This document shows positions 27,738 to 36,385 of a stretch of DNA of 64,000 nt, one piece after another (within the stretch, counting starts at the first letter, position 1; each line of letters begins with the position of its first letter). This DNA is from JBAOHV01 sp963714875. Lineage in GTDB: Bacteria; Actinomycetota; Acidimicrobiia; Acidimicrobiales; Microtrichaceae. The position numbers were made by a program, and so were the translations under genes. The notes beneath the pieces were generated by a model. It ran no database searches. It was not told the DNA's origin and worked only from the letters and a program-made list of their open reading frames with translations. Location: the NCBI GenBank assembly GCA_963714875.1, contig CAVQQI010000008.1, forward strand, positions 186,001 to 250,000, written 5' to 3'.

Positions 27738-29225
27738 GTGGAGCGCATCACTGCGGCGGATGCCGCGTTCTTGTACATGGAGAACCCGATCGTGCACATG
27801 CACGTCACCGGTGTGCTGGTGCTCGACCCCTCGACCGTGCCCGATGGCTACTCGTTCGAACGGTTCCGTGCGCACGTCATCAGCCGTCTTCACCGCATCC
27901 CTGTGTTCCGTCGCCGGCTGCTGGGTGCTCCGCTCGGCATCGACCACCCGGTCTGGGTCGATGATCCTGACTTCGACATCGATCGCCATCTCCACCGCGT
28001 CGACATGGGTGGTCGCGCCACCGGCGCCGACCTGGCCGAGTGGGTGGGGGAGTACGCCTCGACGCCGCTCGACCGCTCGCTGCCGCTGTGGGACATGACG
28101 GTGCTGGAGGGGTTCGCCGACGGGTCGGTCACTGTGGTGTCCAAGGTGCACCACGTGGCGGTCGACGGGGTGACCGGTACCGACCTGATGGCGCAGCTCG
28201 TCGACCTCGAGCCCGAGGTCGACGACGACGAGCCGCCCGAGTTCCGGCCCGACCCGCTGCCCAACCACGTGGAGCTGGCCTACGACGCGGTGGCGTCGCG
28301 GCTGCTCGACCCGTTGCGCGGCGTGCGTGCGCTGAGTCGGTCGGTCGGTTCGGTCGCCCGGGTGGTGCGTCAGGCGACCACCGGCGATGACGATGGCCCC
28401 TCCATGGCACGGCCGTTCGAGGCGCCGCGCACGTTCTTCAACCACTCGCTCACCCCACGTCGTTCCATTGCGTTCGCCGCAGCGCCCCTGGCGGACATGA
28501 AGCTGGCCAAGGCGGCGTTCGGTGCGACGGTGAACGACGTGTTCCTCGCCGCCTGCACACAGGCGTTGCGGGCCTACCTGGCGTCGCACGGCGAGCACCT
28601 GGACCGGCCGCTGGTGGTGAGCGTGCCGGTGTCGGTGCACGGCGAGGTGACCGACGGTCGGGCCACCAACCAGGTGTCGAACATGTTCGTGCGGTTGCCG
28701 GTGCACGTCGAGGACCCGGTGGAGCAGCTGCACGCGGTCAAGGCCGACACCCGTGACGCCAAAGTGGTCCACGGGGCGATCGGCGCCGACATGATCGGCG
28801 ACGTCACCGAGGTGACCCCACCGGCGGTGTTCAACATGGCCAGCCGCATGTACAGCTCTGCGGGGTTGGCGGACAGGCTGGCGCCGATCCACAACCTGGT
28901 CATCTCCAACGTGCCGGGTCCGCCCTTCCCGCTGTACGTCGCGGGTGCCCGACTGACCGGCGTGTACCCCTTCGGGCCGCTCATCGAGGGTTCGGCGCTG
29001 AACATCACGGTGCTGTCGAACATGGGCAACATGGACATCGGCGTGATCGCGTGTCCGGATGTGGCGCCGGGCATCGAGGCGCTCGCTGACGGGATCGCCG
29101 AGGGCATCGAGGTGCTCAGGGTCGCGGCCGAAGCCGCGACGCGGGTCACTGCCGAGGCCGCGACCGGAACGACGGCAGGTCAGTCCGCGCCCGGCCCGCG
29201 ATCGCGACGAAGGAGCAGCACATGA
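27738..29225 (+). CDS. WS/DGAT wax ester synthase/diacylglycerol acyltransferase family protein
   Basis: A 495-residue acyltransferase with the catalytic HHxxxDG motif (KVHHVAVDGVTG, His138). Further family marks are ADAAFLYMENP at the N terminus, a PLWDMTVLEGF strand, ATVNDVFLAACTQALR and ISNVPGPPFPLYVAGA. WS/DGAT enzymes make wax esters or triacylglycerol from acyl-CoA, and actinobacteria use them for storage lipids. The start is GTG at 27738. The stop overlaps the ATG of the following alpha/beta hydrolase (ATGA), so both are co-translated; such pairs occur in actinobacterial lipid-storage loci. The Ala/Thr-rich tail after about residue 465 is variable in the family. Confidence 0.9.
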   Translation: MERITAADAAFLYMENPIVHMHVTGVLVLDPSTVPDGYSFERFRAHVISRLHRIPVFRRRLLGAPLGIDHPVWVDDPDFDIDRHLHRVDMGGRATGADLAEWVGEYASTPLDRSLPLWDMTVLEGFADGSVTVVSKVHHVAVDGVTGTDLMAQLVDLEPEVDDDEPPEFRPDPLPNHVELAYDAVASRLLDPLRGVRALSRSVGSVARVVRQATTGDDDGPSMARPFEAPRTFFNHSLTPRRSIAFAAAPLADMKLAKAAFGATVNDVFLAACTQALRAYLASHGEHLDRPLVVSVPVSVHGEVTDGRATNQVSNMFVRLPVHVEDPVEQLHAVKADTRDAKVVHGAIGADMIGDVTEVTPPAVFNMASRMYSSAGLADRLAPIHNLVISNVPGPPFPLYVAGARLTGVYPFGPLIEGSALNITVLSNMGNMDIGVIACPDVAPGIEALADGIAEGIEVLRVAAEAATRVTAEAATGTTAGQSAPGPRSRRRSST

Positions 29226-30569
29226 CCATCGACATGTTGCGACGACGGTTCGGCGACGACGCTCCTGAGCTCGACGAGGCCGAGCAGTCGGCCCAGGCCG
29301 AGTTCGAGCCGGGCAGCATCACCGTGTTGAACCGGGTCGAGAAGGGGCTCGCCCGTTGGCCGCTCGCTCGGCTGACCACGGTCGGCCCGCGGACGATGCG
29401 CTGGGCGGTGGCGGCCGGGCTCACCGAGGCCGGACGGATCCCGGGTGCGCCCCAGGTGCGGATGACGGGCTCGCTCGCAGCGCACGTCGCCATGGACGAA
29501 GCGGTGATGGCGCTGGTGCAGGGTCCGGCTCGGTCCCCCCGACGTGCGGACTACCTGCGGGTGGCCGAGGAGCTCACCATCGCCCGTGCCCTGTTCGACG
29601 AGCGCGGATGGATCGACGATCCGCACTCCTACCACCACGCTCCTGACCCGCTCGAGGATTCGGCGACCACCTCCTCGAGCGGATGGGCCCTCGGCCAGTC
29701 GTACCGACGCATCAGCTGGGACAGCGGGTACGAGCCGCGACCCGAGGAGCCGGGTGCAGCGCGTTGGGCATCGTTCGAACGCAACCGCACCGCGTCGGCG
29801 TGGCTGCTCGAACACGACGACGGCCCGCGTCCGTGGCTGATCGGCGTCCACGGCTTCGGCACCGGCGCCCCGGTGGCCGACATGATCACCTTCCGCGCCC
29901 AGCACCTGTTCCACGAGCTCGGTTGGAACGTGGCCGCCATCGTCCTGCCGGTGCACGGCAGCCGGCGCCCCTCACGCATCGGCGGCGAGGACTTCCTGGG
30001 CTTCGACATGATGAACTGTGTGCACGCGCTCTCGCAGTCGGTGTGGGACGTGCGCCGGTTGCTCAGCTGGGTGCGGACCCAGGAGCCCACGGCGGTCGCG
30101 CTGCACGGGGTCTCGCTCGGCGGGTACGTCGCTTCGTTGACCTCGTGCTTCGAGGGAGAGCTGGATGCGGTGATCGCCGGGATCCCGGTGTGCGACTTCC
30201 CTGCGCTGTTCGCCCAGCAGGCGCCGCGCCACGTGCGGGACCGCGCCATCGAGCACCGGATCCTGGACGGGAACGCCGAGGTGGTGCACCGGGTCGTGTC
30301 GCCGTTGGCGATGCCGTGCCTGGTGCCGCACGAGCGAGCGTTCGATCTTCGCCGGGCTCGGCGATCGCATGGCGGTGCCCACCCAGGCCCAGGCGCTGTG
30401 GGAGCACTGGGACGAGCCGCGGATCCGCTGGTTCCCTGGGAACCACGTCGGCTACCTGTGGTCGTCCAAGGTGGCGGCGTTCGTCGACGGCGTGCTGCGC
30501 GACGCAGCCGCTGCTGGCGCCGATCCGGTCCCCGACGCCGACGCCGACGCCGGCGACGCCGGCGACTGA
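29222..30569 (+). CDS. Alpha/beta hydrolase, probable lipase/esterase (frameshifted)
   Basis: A large alpha/beta hydrolase of about 448 residues. The first frame holds LIGVHGFGTGAPVADM (oxyanion region), GWNVAAIVLPVHGSRRP, and the nucleophile elbow VALHGVSLGGYVASL with Ser in GxSxG. That frame loses homology after LVPHERA near 30340. The +1 frame continues SIFAGLGDRMAVPTQAQALWEHW and IRWFPGNHVGYLWSSKVAAFV, supplying the catalytic Asp and His, to TGA at 30569. One surplus base near 30341 explains this. The N-terminal 180 residues form an extra helical domain. It overlaps the WS/DGAT gene by four bases and probably works on the same acylglycerols or esters. Confidence 0.83.
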
Positions 30570-30585
30570 TCGTCGCTGCGGGGAG

Positions 30586-31191
30586 ATGGGTTCCAGGATT
30601 CGACACGCCGGAGCAGCCGACGTCGCAGGTGTGGTGGACCTGGTCGAGTCGGCCTACCGCGGCGAGCGATCGCGGTCGGGCTGGACGACCGAGGCCGACC
30701 TGATCGACGGCCAGCGGGTCGATGACGCGATGGTGCGCGCAGCGGTGTCCGACCCCGGTGTGGTGGTCCTCGTCGCTGCCGATGAGGACGGGATCGTCGC
30801 CTGTTGCGAAGTGCGCCAGCGCGACGGAGGTGGCGCCGAGTTCGGGATGTTCGCGGTGGCGCCGGACCAGCAGGGCCTCGGGTCGGGGCATCGGATGCTG
30901 GCGGCAGCGGAGGCCCTGGCTCGGGCCGAGTGGGGAGCCGGCACCCTGCAGATGTCGGTCATCGAACAGCGGGTGGAACTGATCGACTGGTACCGGCGGC
31001 GCGGCTACGAGCCCACCGGGGAGCGGCGCCCGTTCCCCTACGGCGACGAGCGGTTCGGGCGCCCCCGTCGCGACGACCTGTGTTTCGTGGTGCTCGCGAA
31101 GCCACTGGTCGGTGACGACACACCGACCCTCGGTGGCCGCAACGGTGACCCCTCCGGACGGTGCGTAGGCTGCGTCGATGACCGACCGTGA
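30586..31191 (+). CDS. GNAT family N-acetyltransferase
   Basis: A 201-residue GNAT acyltransferase starting MGSRIRHAGAADVAGVVDLVESAYR. The acetyl-CoA binding motif A is FGMFAVAPDQQGLGSGHRML (Q-x-x-G-x-G region), and motif B reads LIDWYRRRGYEPTGERRPFPYG. The closing YRRRGY segment is typical of small-molecule or amine acetyltransferases. GGGAG upstream gives the ribosome-binding site for ATG 30586. The last 30 residues after VVLAKPL extend past the usual end and overlap the next gene by 14 bases. The substrate is unknown. Confidence 0.8.
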   Translation: MGSRIRHAGAADVAGVVDLVESAYRGERSRSGWTTEADLIDGQRVDDAMVRAAVSDPGVVVLVAADEDGIVACCEVRQRDGGGAEFGMFAVAPDQQGLGSGHRMLAAAEALARAEWGAGTLQMSVIEQRVELIDWYRRRGYEPTGERRPFPYGDERFGRPRRDDLCFVVLAKPLVGDDTPTLGGRNGDPSGRCVGCVDDRP

Positions 31192-32404
31192 CTCCCGCCG
31201 ACTCGACCTGGTGGTCTTCGGCGCCACCAGCTTCGTGGGACAGATCCTCTGTGGCTACCTCGTGCAGCGACACGGCACCGACGGCCCCCTCCGCTGGGCG
31301 ATCGCCGGCCGCGACGCCGCGAAGCTCGCCGCCGTTGCGACCGACACCGGGGCCGATGTGGAGCAGATCGTCGCGAACGCAACGGATCGGGCTGCGCTCG
31401 ACGACCTGGTCGCCGCCACCAAGGTGGTCGTCTCCACCGTTGGTCCGTACGCGCTCTACGGCTCCGATCTGGTCGCTGCCGCGGTGTCGGCGGGCACCGA
31501 CTACTGCGACCTGACCGGCGAGACCCAGTGGATGCGCCGCATGATCGACGCCCACCAGGACGGCGCGGCCGCCAGCGGTGCGCGCATGGTCCACACCTGC
31601 GGTTTCGATTCGATCCCGTCGGACATGGGCGTGTGGTTCACCCAGCAGCAGGCCCAGGAGCGATTCGGCGAACCATGCGAACGGATCGCCATGCGGGTCC
31701 GTGCGCTCAAGGGCGGAGCCAGCGGCGGAACCATCGCGTCGATGATGAACCTGATGGAGGAGGCGTCGTCGGACCGGGAGCTGCGTCGGATGCTGGCCGA
31801 TCCCTACGCGCTCGCGCCGGCGGACCAGCGCCACGGTGTGCCCCAGCCCGACGTCACGCGCCCCGTGCACGACCCGATCAGCGGTCAGTGGGTGGCGCCG
31901 TTCGTCATGGCCGCGGTGAACACCCGGGTGGTGCATCGCAGCCACGCGTTGCTCGGTCGGCCCTGGGGCCCGGAGTTCCGCTACGACGAGGCCACGGCCA
32001 CCGGGGACGGTCCGCTCGGCGCGGCGAAGGCCGCCGGGCTGTCGGCGGGGCTGGCTGCGGGCATGGGTCTGGCAGCGCTCGGGCCCACGCGTCGGCTGGT
32101 CGAGCGGGTGGTGCCGCAACCCGGCGACGGCCCCAGTCCCGAGGCCCAGCGATCTGGTCACTACGACCTGCGCTTCCACGGTCGAACTGCCGATGGCCGC
32201 AGCATCGTCACCAGGGTGACCGGCGACCGTGACCCCGGCTACGGCAGTACGGCGAAGATGCTGGGCGAGGCCGCAGCGGCCCTGGTCGAGTTGTCGCCGG
32301 ACGAGGTGGCCGGAGGGTTCTGGACCCCGTCGACGGCGTTCGGAGATCGGCTGGTCGAGCGCCTCGAGGCGCACGCCGGCCTGCGTTTCGACGTGCTCGT
32401 CTGA
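31178..32404 (+). CDS. Saccharopine dehydrogenase-like NAD-binding protein (trans-enoyl-reductase type)
   Basis: A 408-residue protein with an N-terminal Rossmann fold, LVVFGATSFVGQILCGYLV and WAIAGRDAAKL, then VVVSTVGPYALYGSDLV, GTDYCDLTGETQWMRRM and HTCGFDSIPSDMGVWF. This is the pattern of the mycobacterial saccharopine dehydrogenase-like family, which includes a trans-acting enoyl reductase of phenolphthiocerol synthesis. True lysine metabolism is not indicated. A reductase role on lipid intermediates fits the neighbouring acyltransferase and lipase, but this is inference. The ATG at 31178 lies inside the 3' end of the GNAT gene, so co-transcription is likely. Confidence 0.85.
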   Translation: MTDRDSRRLDLVVFGATSFVGQILCGYLVQRHGTDGPLRWAIAGRDAAKLAAVATDTGADVEQIVANATDRAALDDLVAATKVVVSTVGPYALYGSDLVAAAVSAGTDYCDLTGETQWMRRMIDAHQDGAAASGARMVHTCGFDSIPSDMGVWFTQQQAQERFGEPCERIAMRVRALKGGASGGTIASMMNLMEEASSDRELRRMLADPYALAPADQRHGVPQPDVTRPVHDPISGQWVAPFVMAAVNTRVVHRSHALLGRPWGPEFRYDEATATGDGPLGAAKAAGLSAGLAAGMGLAALGPTRRLVERVVPQPGDGPSPEAQRSGHYDLRFHGRTADGRSIVTRVTGDRDPGYGSTAKMLGEAAAALVELSPDEVAGGFWTPSTAFGDRLVERLEAHAGLRFDVLV

Positions 32405-32440
32405 TCGGGGCTGCTGGCGGAGCGGGTCATCGCTCCCGGA

Positions 32441-33007
32441 TCAGCTGGTCATGCCGCCCAGGCCGACCAGCCCCCGCGCCAGTTCGATCTCGCCCATGTG
32501 GCGCAGGCCGTGCTGGTAGTGCCAGCACTCGATGCCGTCGAGCAGGGTGATTCCCTCGGGGCCCGCACACCGGGCGCTGTAGGTGCTGGCCACCACCTCG
32601 GGGAAGGGGCGGGCGATCAACACCCGCTGGAGCATGTCCAGATCCAGTGTCCTGATCCACGCCTCGGTGCGGTCGAACACGGTGCGCTGGTAGTCCTTGA
32701 ACGCCTCGTAGTCGCCGATGCGCTGGTGCACCATCTCTGCGACGGTGCGTTCCTTGCCATGATCGTCGATCGCCATCCGCACACGGCCCTGCCAGTCGTC
32801 GTTCCAGGTCGGCGCCTCCCCCGACATGACCATGAAGGTGCTGTCCTGCATGTTCGTGTAGTGGAACAGCGAGAACGCGATCGGCAGGACCCCCTCGCGC
32901 TCGAAGTGGTTCACGTGGGACAGGTCCATCGTGTCGACGGCCTGGTAGTACAGCGAGTGCATGGTCGCCATGCGGCGCTGCAGCGAGTCGAGGATCAGTT
33001 CGGTCAT
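32441..33007 (-). CDS. DinB-like four-helix protein
   Basis: A 188-residue helical protein starting MTELILDSLQRRMATMHSLYYQAVDTMDLSHVNH. The helix pattern and length suggest the DinB/YfiT superfamily, many of which use three His to hold a metal; candidate ligands include HVNH and HMGEIE. The segment FHYTNMQDSTFMVMSGEAP and DWQGRV is conserved-looking. Function is unknown; possibilities are thiol-transferase or hydrolase activities known for the fold. The ATG at 33007 is chosen over the upstream ATG at 33040 because helix 1 begins there. A dyad, TGCAG-TTAGC-CTGCA, lies upstream at 33081-33095. Confidence 0.6.
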   Translation of the reverse strand: MTELILDSLQRRMATMHSLYYQAVDTMDLSHVNHFEREGVLPIAFSLFHYTNMQDSTFMVMSGEAPTWNDDWQGRVRMAIDDHGKERTVAEMVHQRIGDYEAFKDYQRTVFDRTEAWIRTLDLDMLQRVLIARPFPEVVASTYSARCAGPEGITLLDGIECWHYQHGLRHMGEIELARGLVGLGGMTS

Positions 33008-33080
33008 GGTCGTGCCCCCGGGGCGCTCGTCGTGAGCCACCGACGCGCCACGGTCCGGTTCGACTGCGGCCGGTGATAAT

Positions 33081-33095
33081 TGCAGGCTAACTGCA
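33081..33095. promoter_or_regulatory. Inverted repeat upstream of the DinB-like gene
   Basis: TGCAG-GCTAA-CTGCA is a perfect 5-bp dyad with a 5-base spacer. Read toward the DinB-like gene it is followed by AATTATCACC, a possible -10 element (TATCAC). It sits between the TetR stop and the DinB-like start, so it could be an operator for either an adjacent or a distant regulator. Confidence 0.35.
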
Positions 33096-33103
33096 CATTG
33101 AGG

Positions 33104-33748
33104 TCACTGCTCGGGTGAGTGGCCCAGCGCGGCTTCGAACACCGCGAACACGTCGGGTCCGTAGTCCGCGACGCCCCGCCGTCCGAACTGCAGGATCGAC
33201 ATGAGCAGCGCGACGATGATCGTGACCGCGCCGTTGCCGATCGCGTCGGGGTCCACGTCCGCGCGCACCAGCCCGGCCGCCTGGTCGGTTCGCAGCCGCT
33301 CGACGACCGCCTTGCGCAACTCCATCAGGGCCGGCAGCTCGATGACGCGATCGGTGACGTCCGGTTCCAGGCCCGACAGCACCCGGCGAGCAAGTGGGTG
33401 GCGGTCCAGGGCCTCGACGAGGGTGACCACCAGGGTCAGCCGCCACGTCGAGTTGGGGTCGTCCATGAACTCCGACAGGCCCTCGTGGATGACTGCGGCC
33501 GCGTCCTCGTCCAGGGCCGCGAGGAACAGGGCCTCCTTGTTGTCGAAGTAGGCGTAGGCGACCGTGCCGCCGACGCCTGCGTCGCGGGTGATCTCCGCGA
33601 CCGACGTGGCCCGGTACCCGTGGTGCCCGAACCGCTCGATCGCGGTGTCCAGGATCGCCCGACGGGTGAGCTCGCCCTTGCTGGCCCGGTGCCCCTCGCC
33701 GGCTGGTTCAGGGCTGATCCGGTCGTCGCCGGTCCGATCGTCGCTCAT
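33104..33748 (-). CDS. TetR family transcriptional regulator
   Basis: A 214-residue repressor. Residues about 25-75 are the TetR helix-turn-helix: LTRRAILDTAIERFGHHGYR, ATSVAEITRDAGVGGTVAYAYFDNKEALF. The remainder is the helical ligand-binding domain, with AVTIIVALLMSILQFGRRGV near the C terminus. It is divergent from the metal-dependent hydrolase/monooxygenase/SDR operon, with an 86-bp shared region containing a perfect 15-bp dyad at 33777-33791. Repression of that operon and of itself is the likely role, with a lipid or hydroxylated ligand as inducer (inference). TACCCT seven bases before the ATG suggests a leaderless transcript. Confidence 0.9.
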   Translation of the reverse strand: MSDDRTGDDRISPEPAGEGHRASKGELTRRAILDTAIERFGHHGYRATSVAEITRDAGVGGTVAYAYFDNKEALFLAALDEDAAAVIHEGLSEFMDDPNSTWRLTLVVTLVEALDRHPLARRVLSGLEPDVTDRVIELPALMELRKAVVERLRTDQAAGLVRADVDPDAIGNGAVTIIVALLMSILQFGRRGVADYGPDVFAVFEAALGHSPEQ

Positions 33749-33776
33749 GACGTTGAGGGTAGCAGAAATGAGTATT

Positions 33777-33791
33777 TGAGTGAATCACTCA
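33777..33791. promoter_or_regulatory. Probable TetR operator
   Basis: TGAGTGA-A-TCACTCA is a perfect palindrome with 7-bp arms and one central base, located 29 bases upstream of the TetR start and 43 upstream of the hydrolase start. A related half-site, TGAGTAT, lies just left of it at 33769-33775. The size and position are typical for TetR autoregulation in divergent pairs. Confidence 0.75.
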
Positions 33792-33834
33792 GATGCTCTA
33801 GAGTTCGCTTCATTCCGAACAGCAGGAGTGTCAG

Positions 33835-34806
33835 ATGCACGAGCGGACCCCCAGCGCCACGCCCACCTCGGTCGCAGTCGTCGATCGGTCCGAACCCGGT
33901 TCCGACGATCAGACGTCGGGACCCATTTCTCCGCCGGCGGCCGCAGCCGCCGTGCGACAGATCCCGACCCGACGCGTCTCGTTCGACCAGACGCTCGCCG
34001 AGCTGCCGAAGCACTTCGCTGCGGACGAGGACCTGCTCCTCAGTCACATCTTCGCGGCGATGTCGGCGTTCTTCCCCGACGGCGAGGACTACTTCGTCCG
34101 GTCGGTGCGCCGCTTCCGCAGCGAGATCGACGATCCGGAGCTGACCGCGCAGGTGGCGGGGTTCATCGGCCAGGAAGCCGTCCACGGACGCCAGCACCGA
34201 GCGTTCAACCAACGGCTGGGCGAGCTCGGCTACCCGACCCCGGTGTTCGAGCGACTGACCAGGCGAACCCTCGCCATCCGGGAGCGGATCTTCACCCCGA
34301 AGGCCAACCTGGCCGCGACTGCTGCGCTGGAGCACTTCACGGCCACGTTCGCGGAACTCCTCCTGACCGACGAGGAGGCTCGCCTGGCCCCCGGTGACGC
34401 AGGAGTTCGTGACCTGTTGCTCTGGCACGCCCTCGAGGAGAGCGAGCACAAGTCGGTGGCGTTCGACGTCTACCGCGCTGTCGGCGGCAGCGAACGCACC
34501 CGCATCATCACCATGAAGGGCATCCGCATCGGGTTCATCCTGGCCCTGACCGTGCAGACGGCGGTGTCCGTGGCAGGGGACAGCGCGACCTACGAGAAGG
34601 GCCGTCTGCGTGCCAGCGCCAAGCGGCTCCGCAGCTCGCCGGCGCTCCGCCGCGAGATCTGGGACCGACTCCGCGAGTACGACCGCCCCGGCTTCCACCC
34701 CGACGACCGGGACACCGACGAGTTGGTCGCGCGCTGGCGTGACGAGCTGTTCGGGGCCGACGGCTCGTTGAACCACCGGCTGGGTCGCTCCGGCGCGGCG
34801 GCGTGA
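33835..34806 (+). CDS. Metal-dependent hydrolase family protein (PF10118-like)
   Basis: This 323-residue protein matches the predicted metal-dependent hydrolase family PF10118. The conserved core contains FFPDGEDYFVRSVRRFR, FIGQEAVHGRQHRAFN with Glu/His ligands, LEHFTATFAELLL and LWHALEESEHKSVAFDVY, giving the repeated E-x-x-H pattern of a helical di-metal site. The family is often found beside flavin monooxygenases and SDRs. The first 45 residues are low in complexity. The gene is the first of an operon with the monooxygenase (4-base gap) and SDR. Its reaction is not established. Confidence 0.87.
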   Translation: MHERTPSATPTSVAVVDRSEPGSDDQTSGPISPPAAAAAVRQIPTRRVSFDQTLAELPKHFAADEDLLLSHIFAAMSAFFPDGEDYFVRSVRRFRSEIDDPELTAQVAGFIGQEAVHGRQHRAFNQRLGELGYPTPVFERLTRRTLAIRERIFTPKANLAATAALEHFTATFAELLLTDEEARLAPGDAGVRDLLLWHALEESEHKSVAFDVYRAVGGSERTRIITMKGIRIGFILALTVQTAVSVAGDSATYEKGRLRASAKRLRSSPALRREIWDRLREYDRPGFHPDDRDTDELVARWRDELFGADGSLNHRLGRSGAAA

Positions 34807-34810
34807 CCAG

Positions 34811-36385
34811 ATGACGACGGGGACCGAGCACCTGGACGTGCTGATCGTCGGCGCAGGGCTGTCGGGCATCGGCGCGGCGTACCACGTGCAGACCGAGTGT
34901 CCTTGGGCCAACTACGCCGTGTTCGAGGGGCGTGACGACGTCGGCGGCACCTGGGACCTGTTCCGCTACCCGGGCATCCGCTCGGACTCGGACATGTTCA
35001 CCTTCAGCTATCCGTTCCGACCCTGGGACCACGATCGTTCGATCGGTGATGGCGCAGCGATCCTCGACTACCTGCGCGACACCGCGACGGAGTTCGGGAT
35101 CGACGCCCACATCCGCTTCCGCCACCGGGTCGTCGCTGCGGACTGGTCGAGCAAGGACGGCTACTGGCAGGTGCGCACCGAGCGGACCGATGCCTCGGGC
35201 GCGGTCGAACAGGTCGAGCTGACCTGTTCGTTCCTGTTCTCGTGCACCGGCTACTACCGCTACGACCGGGGCCACGTACCGGACTTCCCCGGCATGGAGG
35301 ACTTCCGCGGCATCATCGCCCACCCGCAGCACTGGCCCCAGGACCTGGACTACGACGACCGGCGCGTGGTGGTGATCGGCAGTGGTGCGACCGCGATCAC
35401 CCTCGTGCCGTCCATGGCCGACCGGGCCGAACACGTCACGATGCTGCAGCGGTCGCCGACCTACATCGCATCGCTGCCCGGCATCAACCCGTCGACGCGC
35501 CTCATCCGCAGGGTCGTGCCCCGGCGTCGGCAGGGCACCGCGCTGCGATGGACGAACGCACTGCTCACCCAGAGCTCGTACCGGCTGAGCAAGCGGTGGC
35601 CGGGGCTCGTCAGGAGGGTGTTGATCGAAGGGGTGCGGCGCCAGCTGCCGGAGGGCTTCGATGTCGCGACGCACTTCACGCCCCGCTACGACCCGTGGGA
35701 CCAGCGCCTGTGCGTCGTTCCGGACGGCGACCTGTTCCGCTCGATCCGTGAGGGTCGCACCTCGGTGGTGACCGATCGGATCCGGACGTTCACGCCCACC
35801 GGCGTGCTGCTGGAATCCGGGGTGGAGCTCGATGCGGACATCATCGTGCCCGCCACGGGGCTCGAGCTGCTGTTCCTGGGCGGGATCGATCTCCGGGTCG
35901 ACGGCGAATCCGTCGACCCGGCCGAGCTGCTGGCCTACAAGGGACTCATGCTGGAAGGCGTGCCGAACCTGGCCATGGCAGTGGGCTACACCAACGCGTC
36001 GTGGACGCTGAAGTCCGATCTGACCTGCAGCTACGTGGCCCGGCTGCTGAATCACATGCGCCGCACCGGCGCGGTCCAGTGCATGCCGGTCAACCGTGAT
36101 CCGTCGATGGCAACTGCGCCGTTGCTCGGGCTCTCCTCGGGCTACATCACCCGAGCGCAGGACCGCTTTCCTCGTCAGGGCAGCCGGTTCCCCTGGCAGA
36201 TGCACCAGAGCTACCTGGCCGACCACCGCGTGATGCAGCGCAGTGGCGTTGCCGATGACCCGGAGCTGGTCTTCTCCCGACCGCGGGCGGCGACAGCGCG
36301 GCCCGGAGCGGGTGCGTCGACTACCGGGGTGAGCGGATCGGCAGGTCGGTCCGGCGACGCCGCACTCTCGGCGCGTTCAGCATGA
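34811..36385 (+). CDS. Flavin-containing Baeyer-Villiger-type monooxygenase (EthA/MymA-like)
   Basis: This 524-residue FAD/NADPH monooxygenase has a FAD Rossmann motif VLIVGAGLSGIGAAYHV, then GGTWDLFRYPGIRSDSDMFTF, typical of EthA/MymA-type enzymes. A BVMO fingerprint FRGIIAHPQHW precedes the NADPH Rossmann motif VVVIGSGATAITLVPSMA. The C terminus contains MAVGYTNASWTLKSDLTC and YVARLLNHM. Such enzymes oxygenate ketones, aldehydes or thio-compounds. The order hydrolase-monooxygenase-SDR with a divergent regulator recalls the mycobacterial mymA operon. It overlaps the SDR gene by four bases (ATGA). The last 40 residues are Ala/Arg-rich and variable. Confidence 0.9.
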   Translation: MTTGTEHLDVLIVGAGLSGIGAAYHVQTECPWANYAVFEGRDDVGGTWDLFRYPGIRSDSDMFTFSYPFRPWDHDRSIGDGAAILDYLRDTATEFGIDAHIRFRHRVVAADWSSKDGYWQVRTERTDASGAVEQVELTCSFLFSCTGYYRYDRGHVPDFPGMEDFRGIIAHPQHWPQDLDYDDRRVVVIGSGATAITLVPSMADRAEHVTMLQRSPTYIASLPGINPSTRLIRRVVPRRRQGTALRWTNALLTQSSYRLSKRWPGLVRRVLIEGVRRQLPEGFDVATHFTPRYDPWDQRLCVVPDGDLFRSIREGRTSVVTDRIRTFTPTGVLLESGVELDADIIVPATGLELLFLGGIDLRVDGESVDPAELLAYKGLMLEGVPNLAMAVGYTNASWTLKSDLTCSYVARLLNHMRRTGAVQCMPVNRDPSMATAPLLGLSSGYITRAQDRFPRQGSRFPWQMHQSYLADHRVMQRSGVADDPELVFSRPRAATARPGAGASTTGVSGSAGRSGDAALSARSA

